Positions 8,432-17,439 of a stretch of 64,000 bases of DNA are shown one piece after another (positions within the stretch are counted from its first letter, which is position 1; each line of letters begins with the position of its first letter). Where the stretch lies: the NCBI RefSeq assembly GCF_900187505.1, contig NZ_FYDL01000009.1:203693-267692 (forward strand), written 5' to 3'. Under the pieces are notes generated by a model that saw only the letters and a list, made by a program, of their open reading frames with translations, ran no database searches and was not told the origin of the DNA. Source of the stretch: Pseudomonas sp. Irchel s3h17. Lineage in GTDB: Bacteria; Pseudomonadota; Gammaproteobacteria; Pseudomonadales; Pseudomonadaceae. Position numbers and translations under genes: made by a program.

Positions 8432-10543
8432 ATGACCCGAACCAAACTCTCATTGCTGATTCCGCTGCTCGGTAGCTTCAGCGCCTACAGTTGGGCCGAT
8501 GACACCGAACAGCAGTCCGGCGCCCTGAACATGCAAGCCACTGTCGTTTCCGCGACCCGCAGTGAAGCGAGCATTGCCTCGATCCCGGGCTCGGTCCAGG
8601 TCATCGACGAACAGCAAATCCGTGAGCAGAGCGGCGCGGGTCGCCGGGTCTCCGACATTCTTGGGCAATTGGTTCCCGGCCTTGCACCGTCCACCGGCGG
8701 GATGAGCAATTACGGCCAGACCTTGCGCGGGCGTAACGTGCTGGTATTGATCGACGGTGTATCGCAGAACTCCACGCGCGACAATGCCCGTCAGCTCAAC
8801 AGCATCTCCCCGGCCAGCATCGAACGCATCGAAGTAGTCTCCGGTGCCAGCAGCGTCTACGGCGCCGGCGCTTCAGGCGGCACCATCAACATCATCACCA
8901 AGCGCAACCAGGGCCAGGACGCTGCCTACAGCAGCAAGCTGGGGATGACCACTGGCAACAACTTCAACCGCAAAGGTTTCGCCTACGAAGCCTTCCAGAG
9001 TGCGACCGGGCGCAAGGATGCCCTGGACTGGTATGTGTCCGCCAACCTGACTCAACGCAACGATCAGTTCGACGGCAACGGTGACCGCATCCCCCAGGAC
9101 ACCTCCCAGGGCAGCAACATGGACACCGAGACCTATGACCTGCAAGGTCGTTTCGGTTACGAGCTGGACGAGAACAAGAAAGTCAGCCTGTCACTGCAGG
9201 ACTACAAGGACGAACAGGACACCGGCTACACCAAGGACCCGAAAAACAAGGAGGAAGCCGTCGCGATCAAAGGGCTGCACCTCGACGACCAGCCCTATAC
9301 CCATAACCAGGCCGCCAATCTCAACTACACCGACAAGGACTTCTACGGTCAGGGCCTGCAACTGGAAAGCTACTGGCGCCGGGCTGACGCGCTGTTTTTC
9401 CCTGACGTGTCGAGGGGCTACGCCGGGGTCTCCGACAACAACAGCGTGCAGGATGTCCACGGCCTGCGCGCGGCCATCGATACGCCGCTACCGGCCATCG
9501 GCAGTGCCACGGGCAACCTGGTCTGGGGTACCGACTACAATAACGAGCGCTCCACCCAGCGGGGCGACCAGTACAGCGTCAAGGGCCTGGACTACACCAA
9601 GACCGGCACCACCTATGAACTGGGCCCGGATACCGAGACCACCACCAAGGCCATCTACGGGCAAATGTCCTGGGACATCGCTGACTGGACCTTGCGCGGC
9701 GGCATTCGCCGTGAATGGATCGAAAGCGAGGTCTCCGACAGCATCGCCTATGGAGAAATCGTGCAGACCGGCAATTATGCGACGCTGCCCGGCGAAACCC
9801 TCAAATACGACGCCACCCTGTACAACCTGGGGGCGGTCTATCACCTGAGTGACAACCAGGACGTGTTCGTCAACTATAGCCAGGGTTTTTCGCTGCCGGA
9901 TATCCAGCGTTTCCTGCGTGACGTGGACAGCACCTTCGACATCAAGACCCTCGACGCCCAGGCCATCAAGGTCGACAGCTACGAGCTGGGCTGGCGTGGC
10001 GACTGGGACCAGTGGCAAGCCGACGTCACCGTGTATGAAAACACCTCGGACGTGACCCAGTTCTACGATGCCAATGAGCGCGTATTGCGCCTGATCGATC
10101 AGAAGGAACGGATTCGCGGCATCGAAAACAGCCTGACCTACCGCGCGACCGATCGCTGGTCGGTGGGTGGCACTTATGCCTGGACCAAGGGCGAGACCCA
10201 GCAGAACGGCAAATGGATCGACCTGCCAGCCACGCGCATCTCACCCGCCAAGACCACCCTGTTCGTCGGTTACACCGAGGACGATTACAACCTGCGCCTG
10301 CAAGGCATGCAGCTGGCCAGCTACGACGCGGCCCTCAAGGATGACAACGGACGCGACATCGATGGCTACACCCTGGTGGACCTGCTCGGTTCCGTGGAAC
10401 TGCCGGTCGGCCGTCTGGAAGGTGGGGTATTCAACCTGACCGATCGCAACTACCAGAACCTGTACGCCCAGTCCAACGCCAAGGCCCCCTATGCCAACGC
10501 CGAAGGCCGTACGTTCAGCATGAGCTACTCGCTCGACTGGTAA
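8432..10543 (+). CDS. TonB-dependent siderophore receptor
   Basis: This outer-membrane receptor of about 703 residues begins with a signal peptide (MTRTKLSLLIPLLG, cleavage after YSWA). The plug domain covers roughly residues 35-160, with NVLVLIDGVSQNS and the VYGAGASGGTINIIT block. The 22-strand barrel follows and ends in YSLDW, an aromatic C-terminus as expected for Bam-dependent insertion. The true start is at 8432, 14 bp after the exporter. It is last in the siderophore operon and should import the ferric form of the product made by the neighbouring synthetase. FecA-like signalling extension is absent. Confidence 0.93.
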   Translation: MTRTKLSLLIPLLGSFSAYSWADDTEQQSGALNMQATVVSATRSEASIASIPGSVQVIDEQQIREQSGAGRRVSDILGQLVPGLAPSTGGMSNYGQTLRGRNVLVLIDGVSQNSTRDNARQLNSISPASIERIEVVSGASSVYGAGASGGTINIITKRNQGQDAAYSSKLGMTTGNNFNRKGFAYEAFQSATGRKDALDWYVSANLTQRNDQFDGNGDRIPQDTSQGSNMDTETYDLQGRFGYELDENKKVSLSLQDYKDEQDTGYTKDPKNKEEAVAIKGLHLDDQPYTHNQAANLNYTDKDFYGQGLQLESYWRRADALFFPDVSRGYAGVSDNNSVQDVHGLRAAIDTPLPAIGSATGNLVWGTDYNNERSTQRGDQYSVKGLDYTKTGTTYELGPDTETTTKAIYGQMSWDIADWTLRGGIRREWIESEVSDSIAYGEIVQTGNYATLPGETLKYDATLYNLGAVYHLSDNQDVFVNYSQGFSLPDIQRFLRDVDSTFDIKTLDAQAIKVDSYELGWRGDWDQWQADVTVYENTSDVTQFYDANERVLRLIDQKERIRGIENSLTYRATDRWSVGGTYAWTKGETQQNGKWIDLPATRISPAKTTLFVGYTEDDYNLRLQGMQLASYDAALKDDNGRDIDGYTLVDLLGSVELPVGRLEGGVFNLTDRNYQNLYAQSNAKAPYANAEGRTFSMSYSLDW

Positions 10544-10548
10544 ACCTT

Positions 10549-10580
10549 CGCCTGCGCAGGAACCGCTTCCTGCGCAGGCG
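10549..10580. terminator. Strong hairpin between convergent genes
   Basis: A perfect 13-bp stem (CGCCTGCGCAGGA with its complement) and a 6-nt loop lie just past the receptor stop and 19 bp before the stop of the convergent DUF2937 gene. It lacks a long T-tract, but its place fits a bidirectional terminator. Confidence 0.65.
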
Positions 10581-10598
10581 ACTGGCTGTTCTTCGGCA

Positions 10599-11141
10599 TT
10601 ACAAGCCGCGTAAGTCCCGCTCTTCGATCGGCCGGCTCTGGCGCAGGCGCTTGCCGCCCAGCACCACCCAGTCGATCAGGCGGAACAGGCATTCCAGGCC
10701 GAACGACAAGAGCATCGCCCCACCCAACCCCCAGCCCATGGCTTCGGGGGTCAGCAGGATCTGGTAGCTGTAGCCGTTCCAGGTTTCCTTGCGAATCTCC
10801 GGGTCGGCGGCCAGGACCACCTGCAGGAAGCGGATGTACCACGGGCCCTGCATGGCCTGGAACTGTTTATCCAGCGCCAGTTGCCGGGTCAACAGGGTGT
10901 TCAGGCTGTCGGCATCGCTGCGAAATACCGGGTCTTCACTGGCGCGATAATGGGCCACCAATGCTTGCAGGTCACCCTTGAAAAACTGCTCGGCCGTGCC
11001 CTGGAAACCCCGCAGGCCGGTCTGCGCTTCGATCAGGTGCGCCTCGACCCGCTTGGCATAATCATTGATGAACCCCGGTACCTGCACCCCCACCAACAGG
11101 CCGACGGCAAACAACACCAGGCGCACATAACTGAGCAACAT
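10599..11141 (-). CDS. DUF2937-type membrane protein
   Basis: This 180-residue protein has a hydrophobic N-terminal helix (LVLFAVGLLVGVQVPGF), a hydrophilic, probably periplasmic middle of about 110 residues, and a second membrane segment near GWGLGGAMLLSFGLECLFR followed by a basic, cytosolic tail. Architecture and the PGFINDYAKRVEAHL stretch match DUF2937 proteins of gammaproteobacteria. The function is unknown. It lies 12 bp downstream of the amidotransferase gene and is probably cotranscribed with it. Confidence 0.75.
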   Translation of the reverse strand: MLLSYVRLVLFAVGLLVGVQVPGFINDYAKRVEAHLIEAQTGLRGFQGTAEQFFKGDLQALVAHYRASEDPVFRSDADSLNTLLTRQLALDKQFQAMQGPWYIRFLQVVLAADPEIRKETWNGYSYQILLTPEAMGWGLGGAMLLSFGLECLFRLIDWVVLGGKRLRQSRPIEERDLRGL

Positions 11142-11153
11142 ATCGGCTGTTCC

Positions 11154-11930
11154 TTATTCGGTCTTGCCCTGGCTGACGCATTCACCGCGTCGCCACAGGC
11201 TCCATTGGCCCGGTTCGTAGCGGGTCCAGGTTTCGTTTTCGGTCAAGGGTTCGGTGGCGATCACCGTCACCACGTCGTTGGGCGTGGTTTCGGCCTGGAA
11301 GTCGACGATCACGTCCACGTCCTTCAAGCGTGCCGGACCGAAGGGCGCGCGCCGGGTGATCTGGGCCAGCTTGGTCGAGCAATAGCAGAACAGCCAGTCG
11401 CCGTCGCTCAACAGGCAATTGAACACGCCTTGGCTGCGGTACTCGGCGCAGGCCGCCACCAGGCTCGCCAGCAACTGTTCGACCTCCACGGGCTCCGGGA
11501 AGGCTTCGCGCACTCGGTTGAGCAGGTCGCAGAACGCCGATTCGCTGTCGGTGTCGCCAATCGGCCGGTAGAAACTCGCCACTGGCTGGAAATCGGCGAG
11601 CTGGCCGTTATGCGCAAAACACCAGTTGCGCCCCCAGAGCTCGCGCACGAACGGGTGGGTGTTGGACAGGCAGACCTTGCCGACGTTGGCCTGGCGGATA
11701 TGCCCGATCACCACTTCGCTCTTGATCGGATAGCGTTGCACCAACTGCGCCACTTCCGAGTCGCAACTGGCGGCCGGGTCCTGGAACACCCGCAGGCCGC
11801 GACCTTCATAGAACCCGATACCCCAACCGTCCCGGTGCGGGCCGGTCCGACCGCCGCGCTGCATCAGCCCGGTGAAGCTGAACACGATATCGGTCGGTAC
11901 ATTGGCGCTCATGCCCAATAATTCACACAT
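11154..11930 (-). CDS. Class II glutamine amidotransferase (YafJ-like)
   Basis: This is a 258-residue N-terminal-nucleophile amidotransferase domain protein. Cys2 (MCELLGMSANVPTDI) would be the catalytic residue after removal of Met1. The RGGRTGPHRDGWGIGFYEG and SNTHPFVRELWGRNWCFAHNGQL blocks are typical of the YafJ/EgtC-like group. No synthase domain is fused, so its acceptor is unknown. It sits divergent from oligopeptidase B with one membrane-protein gene between, an arrangement I recognise from other pseudomonads. Confidence 0.9.
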   Translation of the reverse strand: MCELLGMSANVPTDIVFSFTGLMQRGGRTGPHRDGWGIGFYEGRGLRVFQDPAASCDSEVAQLVQRYPIKSEVVIGHIRQANVGKVCLSNTHPFVRELWGRNWCFAHNGQLADFQPVASFYRPIGDTDSESAFCDLLNRVREAFPEPVEVEQLLASLVAACAEYRSQGVFNCLLSDGDWLFCYCSTKLAQITRRAPFGPARLKDVDVIVDFQAETTPNDVVTVIATEPLTENETWTRYEPGQWSLWRRGECVSQGKTE

Positions 11931-11960
11931 GCCGGGACTCTCGCTTCAATGCCGGGGCCA

Positions 11961-12446
11961 TCAAAGGCGGGGTTCGACTCGCGAACGCTGGGGGGAGCTC
12001 GGCACAGGGGGACGACCGTAACGATCATCGCCGGCACCGCCGAAAGGTTGGTCATCGTCGGGGTCAGCAGCCCGAGCGGCGGCGGCCTGTTCCTTGCGCG
12101 CATTGGCGGCACGCTCGATGGGGAAACGGATGAACACGAATATCAGGTAGATACCCAGGGCGATCATGCCGTACATGAACAGGTCGGAAATGGCCCGCCA
12201 GGCGTTGTTCCCCACCTTGAACAACAAGTCCAGGGCGGTGATGGCAATGGCCGGGGCGAACTTTTCCTTCACCGGGTCAATGATGGTCGGGCTGAACAAC
12301 AGCACCACCATGACCAGGCGCAGCGGCTGGCGCAGCCAGCGCCACATCCAGCGGGTCATGCGCATCCACACCAACAGGCAGCCCAAAGCGGCAAAGGCGT
12401 AAAGGCCCCAAGCGATCAGATAGTCGTTCTCGGTCATGGTGTCCAT
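11961..12446 (-). CDS. Conserved membrane protein of unknown function
   Basis: This 161-residue protein has three or four predicted membrane segments (LIAWGLYAFAALGCLLVW, LRLVMVVLLFSPTII, FMYGMIALGIYLIFVFI) and a low-complexity, charged C-terminus rich in Ala, Asp, Pro and Arg that is probably cytosolic. I do not recognise a named domain. It lies 30 bp upstream of the amidotransferase on the same strand and is divergent from the oligopeptidase, so it may share an operon with the former. Start is MDTMTEND at 12446; the internal Met4 (12437) is possible. Confidence 0.7.
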   Translation of the reverse strand: MDTMTENDYLIAWGLYAFAALGCLLVWMRMTRWMWRWLRQPLRLVMVVLLFSPTIIDPVKEKFAPAIAITALDLLFKVGNNAWRAISDLFMYGMIALGIYLIFVFIRFPIERAANARKEQAAAARAADPDDDQPFGGAGDDRYGRPPVPSSPQRSRVEPRL

Positions 12447-12546
12447 GGCATGGCAGGCAAAGAGGCGCTTATGATAACGGCTTTTCGCGGATCAAGCTGC
12501 CCCGCTGTCCGTGAAGCCCCTTTTGCACACCGTCCGAGAGCCCCAC

Positions 12547-14601
12547 ATGCCCCGATCCGCCCACGTTTGCAGCGCCCCGATTGCCCGCAAGGCCGACGGT
12601 GATGATCCGTACGCCTGGCTGCAGGAACGGGACACCGCCCCCGTGCTGGACTACCTCAAGGCCGAAAACGACTACCAGGAAGCCCAACTGGCCGATCAGG
12701 CCGGGCTGCGCGAAACCCTGTTCAATGAAATCAAGGGCCGGATTCTCGAAACCGATCTGTCGCTGCCGTCCCCATGGGGGCCGTACCTGTACTACACCCG
12801 GACCATCGCCGGCGACGAGTATGCCCGCCACTACCGCTGCCCGCGCCCGGCCGACGATAGCCTGCAGGTCGATGAAAGCCGGGAGCAGTTGCTGCTCGAC
12901 CCCAACGAGCTGGCCAATGGCGGCTTCTTCTCGCTGGGCGCCTTCAGCATCAGCCCGGACCACCAGCGCCTGGCTTATAGCCTGGACACCATCGGCGACG
13001 AGACCTACACCTTGTTCATCAAGGAGCTGTCCAACGGCAAGATCAGCGAACTGGCGTTCGAGGACTGCGATGGCAGCATGACCTGGGCCAACGACAGCCT
13101 GACACTGTTCTTCGCCGAACTGGACGAGACCCATCGCCCGCACAAACTGTTTCGCTATCGACTCGACGGCACGGCCGCCGAAGAAGTCTTCCATGAACCG
13201 GACGGGCGGTTTTTCCTGCACTGTTATCGCTCAAGCTCCGAGCGCCAGTTGCTGCTGTCCCTGGGCAGCAAGACCACCAGTGAAGTCTGGGCCCTGGATG
13301 CCATGCAGCCGCAGCAGGCTTTCACATGCCTGGCGCCACGGATCGAGGACCACGAGTACGACGTCGACCACGGCAAGCTCGACGACCAGTGGACCTGGCT
13401 GATTCGCAGCAATCGCGACGGCATCAACTTTGCCCTGTACCAGGCCATCGACACCGGCGTGGCGCCGACCCAGGATGACTGGCAAAACCTGATCCCCCAT
13501 AGCGACACGGTGATGCTCGACGGCATGAGCCTGAACGCCACGGCCATGACCCTGAGCCTGCGTGAAGGGGGGCTGCCGATCATCGAGGTTCACCCTCAGG
13601 GCCTGCCGGCCTACCGGGTGCGGCTACCGGACGCCGCCTACAGCCTGCACGTGCAGAACAGCCTGGAGTTTGTCAGCGAGCGGATCCGCCTGCGCTACGA
13701 GGCGTTGAATCGCCCGGCGCAGGTGCGTCAGCTGGAACTGGCCAGCGGCGAGCAGAAAGTCCTCAAGGAAACACCCGTACTCGGCCCCTTCGATGCCGAT
13801 GCCTACATCAGCCAGCGCCTGTGGGCGACCGCACCCGACGGCACCCAGGTACCCATCAGCCTGGTGGTCAAGCGCGACCGGCTCGGCCAGCCGACGCCCC
13901 TCTACCTCTACGGTTATGGCGCCTACGGCGAAAGCCTCGACCCCTGGTTCTCCCATGCGCGCCTGAGCCTGCTCGATCGCGGCATGGCCTTTGCCATTGC
14001 CCACGTGCGTGGCGGTGGTGAGCTGGGCGAAGCCTGGTACCGCGCCGGCAAGCAGGAGCACAAGCAGAATACCTTCAGCGACTTTATCGCCTGTGCCGAA
14101 CACTTGATTGCCAATGGCTACACCACCTCGTCACAGCTGGCGATCAGCGGCGGCAGTGCCGGCGGGCTGTTGATCGGCGCGGTGCTCAACCAACGCCCGG
14201 AGCTGTTCGCGGCGGCCATTGCCGAAGTGCCCTTCGTCGATACCCTCAACACCATGCTCGACCCGGACCTGCCACTGACCGTCACCGAGTACGACGAGTG
14301 GGGCAACCCCCAGGAGCCACACGTGCATGAGCGGATCAAGGCCTATGCGCCCTACGAAAACGTCAGCGCTCAGGCCTACCCGGCCACGCTGGTGATCGCC
14401 GGCTACAACGACAGCCGCGTACAGTACTGGGAAGCCGCCAAGTGGGTGGCCAAATTGCGCGCCCGCAAAACCGACGACAACCTGCTCCTGCTCAAGACCG
14501 AACTGGGTGCCGGCCACGGCGGGATGAGCGGGCGCTATCAAGGATTACGTGATGTAGCCCTCGAATACGCATTTGTCTTCAAGGTACTGGGGATCGCCTG
14601 A
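12547..14601 (+). CDS. ptrB: Oligopeptidase B (S9A serine peptidase)
   Basis: This prolyl-oligopeptidase-family enzyme of about 684 residues cleaves short peptides after basic residues in the cytosol. The N-terminal half is the seven-bladed propeller that limits substrate size, and the C-terminal half is the alpha/beta hydrolase domain. The nucleophile lies in ISGGSAGG, the acid in GYNDSRV and the histidine in GAGHGGMSGR. I prefer the start at 12547 (MPRSAHVCSA) over 12511 because it gives the usual family length and N-terminus. It is transcribed alone, divergent from the amidotransferase group. Confidence 0.92.
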   Translation: MPRSAHVCSAPIARKADGDDPYAWLQERDTAPVLDYLKAENDYQEAQLADQAGLRETLFNEIKGRILETDLSLPSPWGPYLYYTRTIAGDEYARHYRCPRPADDSLQVDESREQLLLDPNELANGGFFSLGAFSISPDHQRLAYSLDTIGDETYTLFIKELSNGKISELAFEDCDGSMTWANDSLTLFFAELDETHRPHKLFRYRLDGTAAEEVFHEPDGRFFLHCYRSSSERQLLLSLGSKTTSEVWALDAMQPQQAFTCLAPRIEDHEYDVDHGKLDDQWTWLIRSNRDGINFALYQAIDTGVAPTQDDWQNLIPHSDTVMLDGMSLNATAMTLSLREGGLPIIEVHPQGLPAYRVRLPDAAYSLHVQNSLEFVSERIRLRYEALNRPAQVRQLELASGEQKVLKETPVLGPFDADAYISQRLWATAPDGTQVPISLVVKRDRLGQPTPLYLYGYGAYGESLDPWFSHARLSLLDRGMAFAIAHVRGGGELGEAWYRAGKQEHKQNTFSDFIACAEHLIANGYTTSSQLAISGGSAGGLLIGAVLNQRPELFAAAIAEVPFVDTLNTMLDPDLPLTVTEYDEWGNPQEPHVHERIKAYAPYENVSAQAYPATLVIAGYNDSRVQYWEAAKWVAKLRARKTDDNLLLLKTELGAGHGGMSGRYQGLRDVALEYAFVFKVLGIA

Positions 14602-14647
14602 GGAACTCCGCCCGCTGGCGCTGATCCGAGACATTTGCCCATGTGGA

Positions 14648-14666
14648 GCGGGCCGGGAAGGCCCGC
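14648..14666 (+). terminator. GC-rich hairpin after oligopeptidase B
   Basis: GCGGGCC and GGCCCGC form a 7-bp stem around GGGAA, 47 bp past the oligopeptidase stop. No T-tract follows, so it may be a terminator or a REP-like element. Confidence 0.45.
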
Positions 14667-14735
14667 GCCCACAAGCGATAGAGAATTATCTCCCGATCAA
14701 GACCCGCAACAGACACAAGAAAAGACATTGACGAC

Positions 14736-15209
14736 ATGCCAGAACCACGCTCACTGAACACCGAAATTCGCGACTGGCTGATGGACTGCGGCCTGTTCGA
14801 TCAACTGCAACTGGCCGACTTCACGGCCGCTGCCGGCTACTTCAGCATCAGCACCATTGCCCAGGGCGAAGAAATCTTCCACGAGGGCGATGCCGGCAGC
14901 TTCATGTGCATCATTCACTCCGGCCAGGTGGCCGTGCAGAAGACCGGTCATGACGGCCAACAGGTCACCATCGCGACCCTGCGCAGCGGCCGGGCATTTG
15001 GCGAGATGGCCGTGCTCGACGGCGAGCGGCGCTCGGCCAGTTGCGTGGCGGCGAGTCATTGCCAGTTGCTCAACCTGGGCAAGGACTCCCTGGAAAAGAT
15101 GCTCAACGACGCGCCGAAGATTGCCGCCAAGATCATCCGCGCCATTGCCGTGTCATTGTCCAGGCGCTTGCGCATGGCCGACGGCCAGCTGCTTTCCCAG
15201 CAGATTTAG
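14736..15209 (+). CDS. Cyclic-nucleotide-binding domain protein
   Basis: This 157-residue protein is almost only a Crp-type cyclic-nucleotide-binding jelly roll. The phosphate-binding cassette reads FGEMAVLDGERRSA, close to the canonical FGE-(A/L)L-RxA pattern, so binding of cAMP or another cyclic nucleotide is plausible. There is no helix-turn-helix after it, so it is not a DNA-binding Crp. It may regulate a partner by protein contact. The stop overlaps the stop of the convergent small secreted protein by 4 bp. Confidence 0.85.
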   Translation: MPEPRSLNTEIRDWLMDCGLFDQLQLADFTAAAGYFSISTIAQGEEIFHEGDAGSFMCIIHSGQVAVQKTGHDGQQVTIATLRSGRAFGEMAVLDGERRSASCVAASHCQLLNLGKDSLEKMLNDAPKIAAKIIRAIAVSLSRRLRMADGQLLSQQI

Positions 15210-15496
15210 ACGCCTGGGGTTTTGGGTTTGGGCGCAACCTGCTCAAGCCCCGGCAGGGGTTGATCCTTGGGCGGGCCGGGGTTCTTGATCGGCGGCAAAA
15301 AGGGAGCTCCACCACTGCCGCCACCGGCCTTGGGCGCTGCGGTCGGGGTAATTTGCGGGTAGGGGGTGGGTGTTGCGGTTCCCGGTGAACCGGGCGCTGC
15401 CGAGGGTGTTATCGGGACGGCTTGCAACGCTTGCGCCTGTACCGCACTTATCGAGAGCGCGGCCAACACAATGACCGTTAGAATGGTGCGCTTCAT
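15206..15496 (-). CDS. Small secreted proline-rich protein
   Basis: This protein of about 96 residues starts MKRTILTVIVLAALSISAVQAQA, a clear signal peptide with AQA cleavage. The remaining 75 residues are low-complexity Pro, Ala, Gly and Thr. The open frame continues upstream to 16249 as the shadow of the spermidine-synthase-like gene, but the signal peptide and the intergenic position fix the start at 15496. It is convergent with and overlaps the end of the cNMP-binding gene. Function unknown; periplasmic location inferred. Confidence 0.65.
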   Translation of the reverse strand: MKRTILTVIVLAALSISAVQAQALQAVPITPSAAPGSPGTATPTPYPQITPTAAPKAGGGSGGAPFLPPIKNPGPPKDQPLPGLEQVAPKPKTPGV

Positions 15497-15595
15497 CAAT
15501 GGCTCCGTTGCCCTGGCTTGTGGCCTCAAGGCTACTCCCAAGCGCGCAGGATTGCCCTGATCAATGACAGTTTTTCCCTTCTCAATGAGAGTCCC

Positions 15596-16282
15596 ATGAA
15601 ACGTTTCGTTCTGCTCGACACCACCCCGATCCCCGAAAACGGCGGTGCCTTGTGCCTGTTCGAGTACGGCGAAGATTTCGTCATCAAGATCCAGGGCGGC
15701 GATGGCGGGCAGTTGATGAACACCCGCATGCACGGTTCCGAAGACGCCCTGGCCGAAATCCCCTGCCGCAAAGTGGCCGGACGGCCGAACTCGCGGGTGC
15801 TGATTGGCGGGCTGGGCATGGGCTTTACCCTGGCCTCGGCCCTCAAGCACCTGGGCAAGAGCGCCGAAGTGGTGGTCGCCGAACTGGTACCGGGCGTAGT
15901 GGAGTGGAATCGCGGGCCACTGGGAGAAAAGTCCGGGCGCCCGCTGCTCGACCCACGCACCGTGATCCGCATGGAGGACGTGGCCAAGGTGCTGCAAGCC
16001 GAGCCGCAGGGATTCGACGCGATCATGCTCGACGTCGACAACGGCCCCGAAGGCCTGACCCAGAAAGCCAACAGCTGGCTGTACTCGGCCGGTGGCCTGA
16101 GCGCCTGCGCCAAAGCCCTGCGCCCCAAAGGGGTACTGGCGGTCTGGTCGGCCAGCGCCGACCGGCAGTTTTCCGACAAATTGAAAAAGGCCGGTTTCAA
16201 GGCCGAAGAAGTGCAGGTGTTCGCCCACGGCAACAAGGGCACCCGTCACACCATCTGGATTGCCGAGAAGCTCAAGGGCTGA
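15596..16282 (+). CDS. Spermidine-synthase-like methyltransferase-fold protein
   Basis: This 228-residue protein has the Rossmann-like core of the spermidine synthase superfamily: RVLIGGLGMGFTLASALK (glycine loop), VVVAELVPGVVEWNRG (acidic residue after strand 2) and FDAIMLDVDNGPEG (motif with DVD). The N-terminal half is short. Many such proteins do not make polyamines, so the substrate is open. The start at 15596 follows a weak purine-rich stretch and gives MKRFVLLDTTP; the frame is open to 15518 without a ribosome site. It is divergent from the small secreted protein. Confidence 0.82.
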   Translation: MKRFVLLDTTPIPENGGALCLFEYGEDFVIKIQGGDGGQLMNTRMHGSEDALAEIPCRKVAGRPNSRVLIGGLGMGFTLASALKHLGKSAEVVVAELVPGVVEWNRGPLGEKSGRPLLDPRTVIRMEDVAKVLQAEPQGFDAIMLDVDNGPEGLTQKANSWLYSAGGLSACAKALRPKGVLAVWSASADRQFSDKLKKAGFKAEEVQVFAHGNKGTRHTIWIAEKLKG

Positions 16283-16330
16283 GCTAAACTTGGGTCATAA
16301 CCGTCATTAGTCTTTTACAAAGGTGAACCC

Positions 16331-16708
16331 ATGAGTTCGTCAACACCTCCGTCCAATACCGCCAAGCTGGACCGTATCCTCGCCGACGCCCAGCGCGACC
16401 GGGAAATGGGTTACCGCGACAAGGCCCTGAAGATGTACCCCCACGTCTGTGGACGCTGCGCCCGCGAATTCTCCGGCAAACGCCTGAGCGAGCTGACCGT
16501 GCACCACCGTGACCACAACCACGACAACAACCCGCAGGACGGCTCCAACTGGGAGCTGCTGTGCCTGTACTGCCACGACAACGAACACTCGCGCTACACC
16601 GACCAGCAATACTTCGGCGACGGCTCCCTGAGCACCCCGAAAATCGCCAAGGCGACCCACAACCCGTTTGCCGCGCTGGCCGGGCTGATGAAAAAAGACG
16701 ACGAGTAA
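16331..16708 (+). CDS. yajD: YajD-type HNH nuclease
   Basis: This 125-residue HNH endonuclease-like protein has two CxxC knuckles (CGRCAREF and CLYCHDNEH) around the core LTVHHRDHNHDNNPQDGSNW, giving a complete beta-beta-alpha metal fold. Length and motif match YajD. Preceded by AGGTG 7 bp before the ATG. The biological substrate of YajD is not known; a role in DNA processing is the usual guess. Confidence 0.9.
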   Translation: MSSSTPPSNTAKLDRILADAQRDREMGYRDKALKMYPHVCGRCAREFSGKRLSELTVHHRDHNHDNNPQDGSNWELLCLYCHDNEHSRYTDQQYFGDGSLSTPKIAKATHNPFAALAGLMKKDDE

Positions 16709-16718
16709 CGTTGATTTG

Positions 16719-16828
16719 ATCGCTCCCACGCTCCCGCGTGGGAATGCATCCCGTGACGCTCTGCGTCACATCCAAAGCGCAACGCGGAGTGTCCCTGGCA
16801 GCATTCCCACGCAGAGTGCGGGAACGAT
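16719..16828. repeat. Imperfect palindromic intergenic repeat
   Basis: The arms at 16719-16746 and 16801-16828 are imperfect inverted copies containing CCCACGC and GCGTGGG-like words. Inside them GTGACGC and GCGTCAC form a hairpin (16753-16769). This looks like a dispersed Pseudomonas intergenic repeat. It fills most of the gap between yajD and the SpoU gene; I see no gene in it. Confidence 0.65.
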
Positions 16829-16890
16829 CATCTGACCGCCCTCCCCCAATCCCCGTATAATCGCGTTTTTTTCCCGAAGGCACCCCGCTC

Positions 16891-17361
16891 GTGGCAGACA
16901 AACGGTACAGCTGCATTGGTTTGTATAACCCTAAATCACCGGAAAACGTTGGCTCGGTGATGCGCGCCGCAGGCTGTTATGGCGTGGCCTCGGTGTTCTA
17001 CACCGGTAAACGTTATGAGCGCGCCGCCGATTTCGTCACCGACACCAAGAAGGTCCACTACGACATTCCGCTGATCGGCATCGACGACCTGAAAAAGATC
17101 CTGCCCCTGGGCTGCGTCCCGGTCGCGGTCGAACTGGTCGAAGGTGCCCGCTCCCTGCCGGAATACACCCACCCGGATCGCGCACTGTACATCTTCGGCC
17201 CGGAAGATGGCTCTCTCGACAAAGAGATCCGCGAGTGGTGCGAAGACGTGGTCTACATCCCGACCACCGGCTGCATGAACCTGGCCGCCACCGTCAATGT
17301 GGTGCTCTACGACCGCCTGGCCAAGGGCAACAACACCCGCTCCGGTCCGAAATTTCGCTGA
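16891..17361 (+). CDS. SpoU/TrmH-family RNA methyltransferase
   Basis: This 156-residue SPOUT-class protein has the three family motifs: SPENVGSVMRAAGCYG (motif 1), LYIFGPEDGSLDKEI (motif 2) and YIPTTGCMNLAATVNVVLYDRL (motif 3, which forms the trefoil-knot SAM site). It probably 2'-O-methylates a ribose in tRNA or rRNA, but the target cannot be read. The start is GTG with GAAGG 8 bp upstream. Length is close to TrmL, from which it differs in motif detail. Confidence 0.88.
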   Translation: MADKRYSCIGLYNPKSPENVGSVMRAAGCYGVASVFYTGKRYERAADFVTDTKKVHYDIPLIGIDDLKKILPLGCVPVAVELVEGARSLPEYTHPDRALYIFGPEDGSLDKEIREWCEDVVYIPTTGCMNLAATVNVVLYDRLAKGNNTRSGPKFR

Positions 17362-17439
17362 CCGGTTGCACCGCCAACGGAACGAGTCGACTGCCTGCAC
17401 AGTCAGTTCTCTATCCAGTGCCCCCTGAGGAGACAGATC

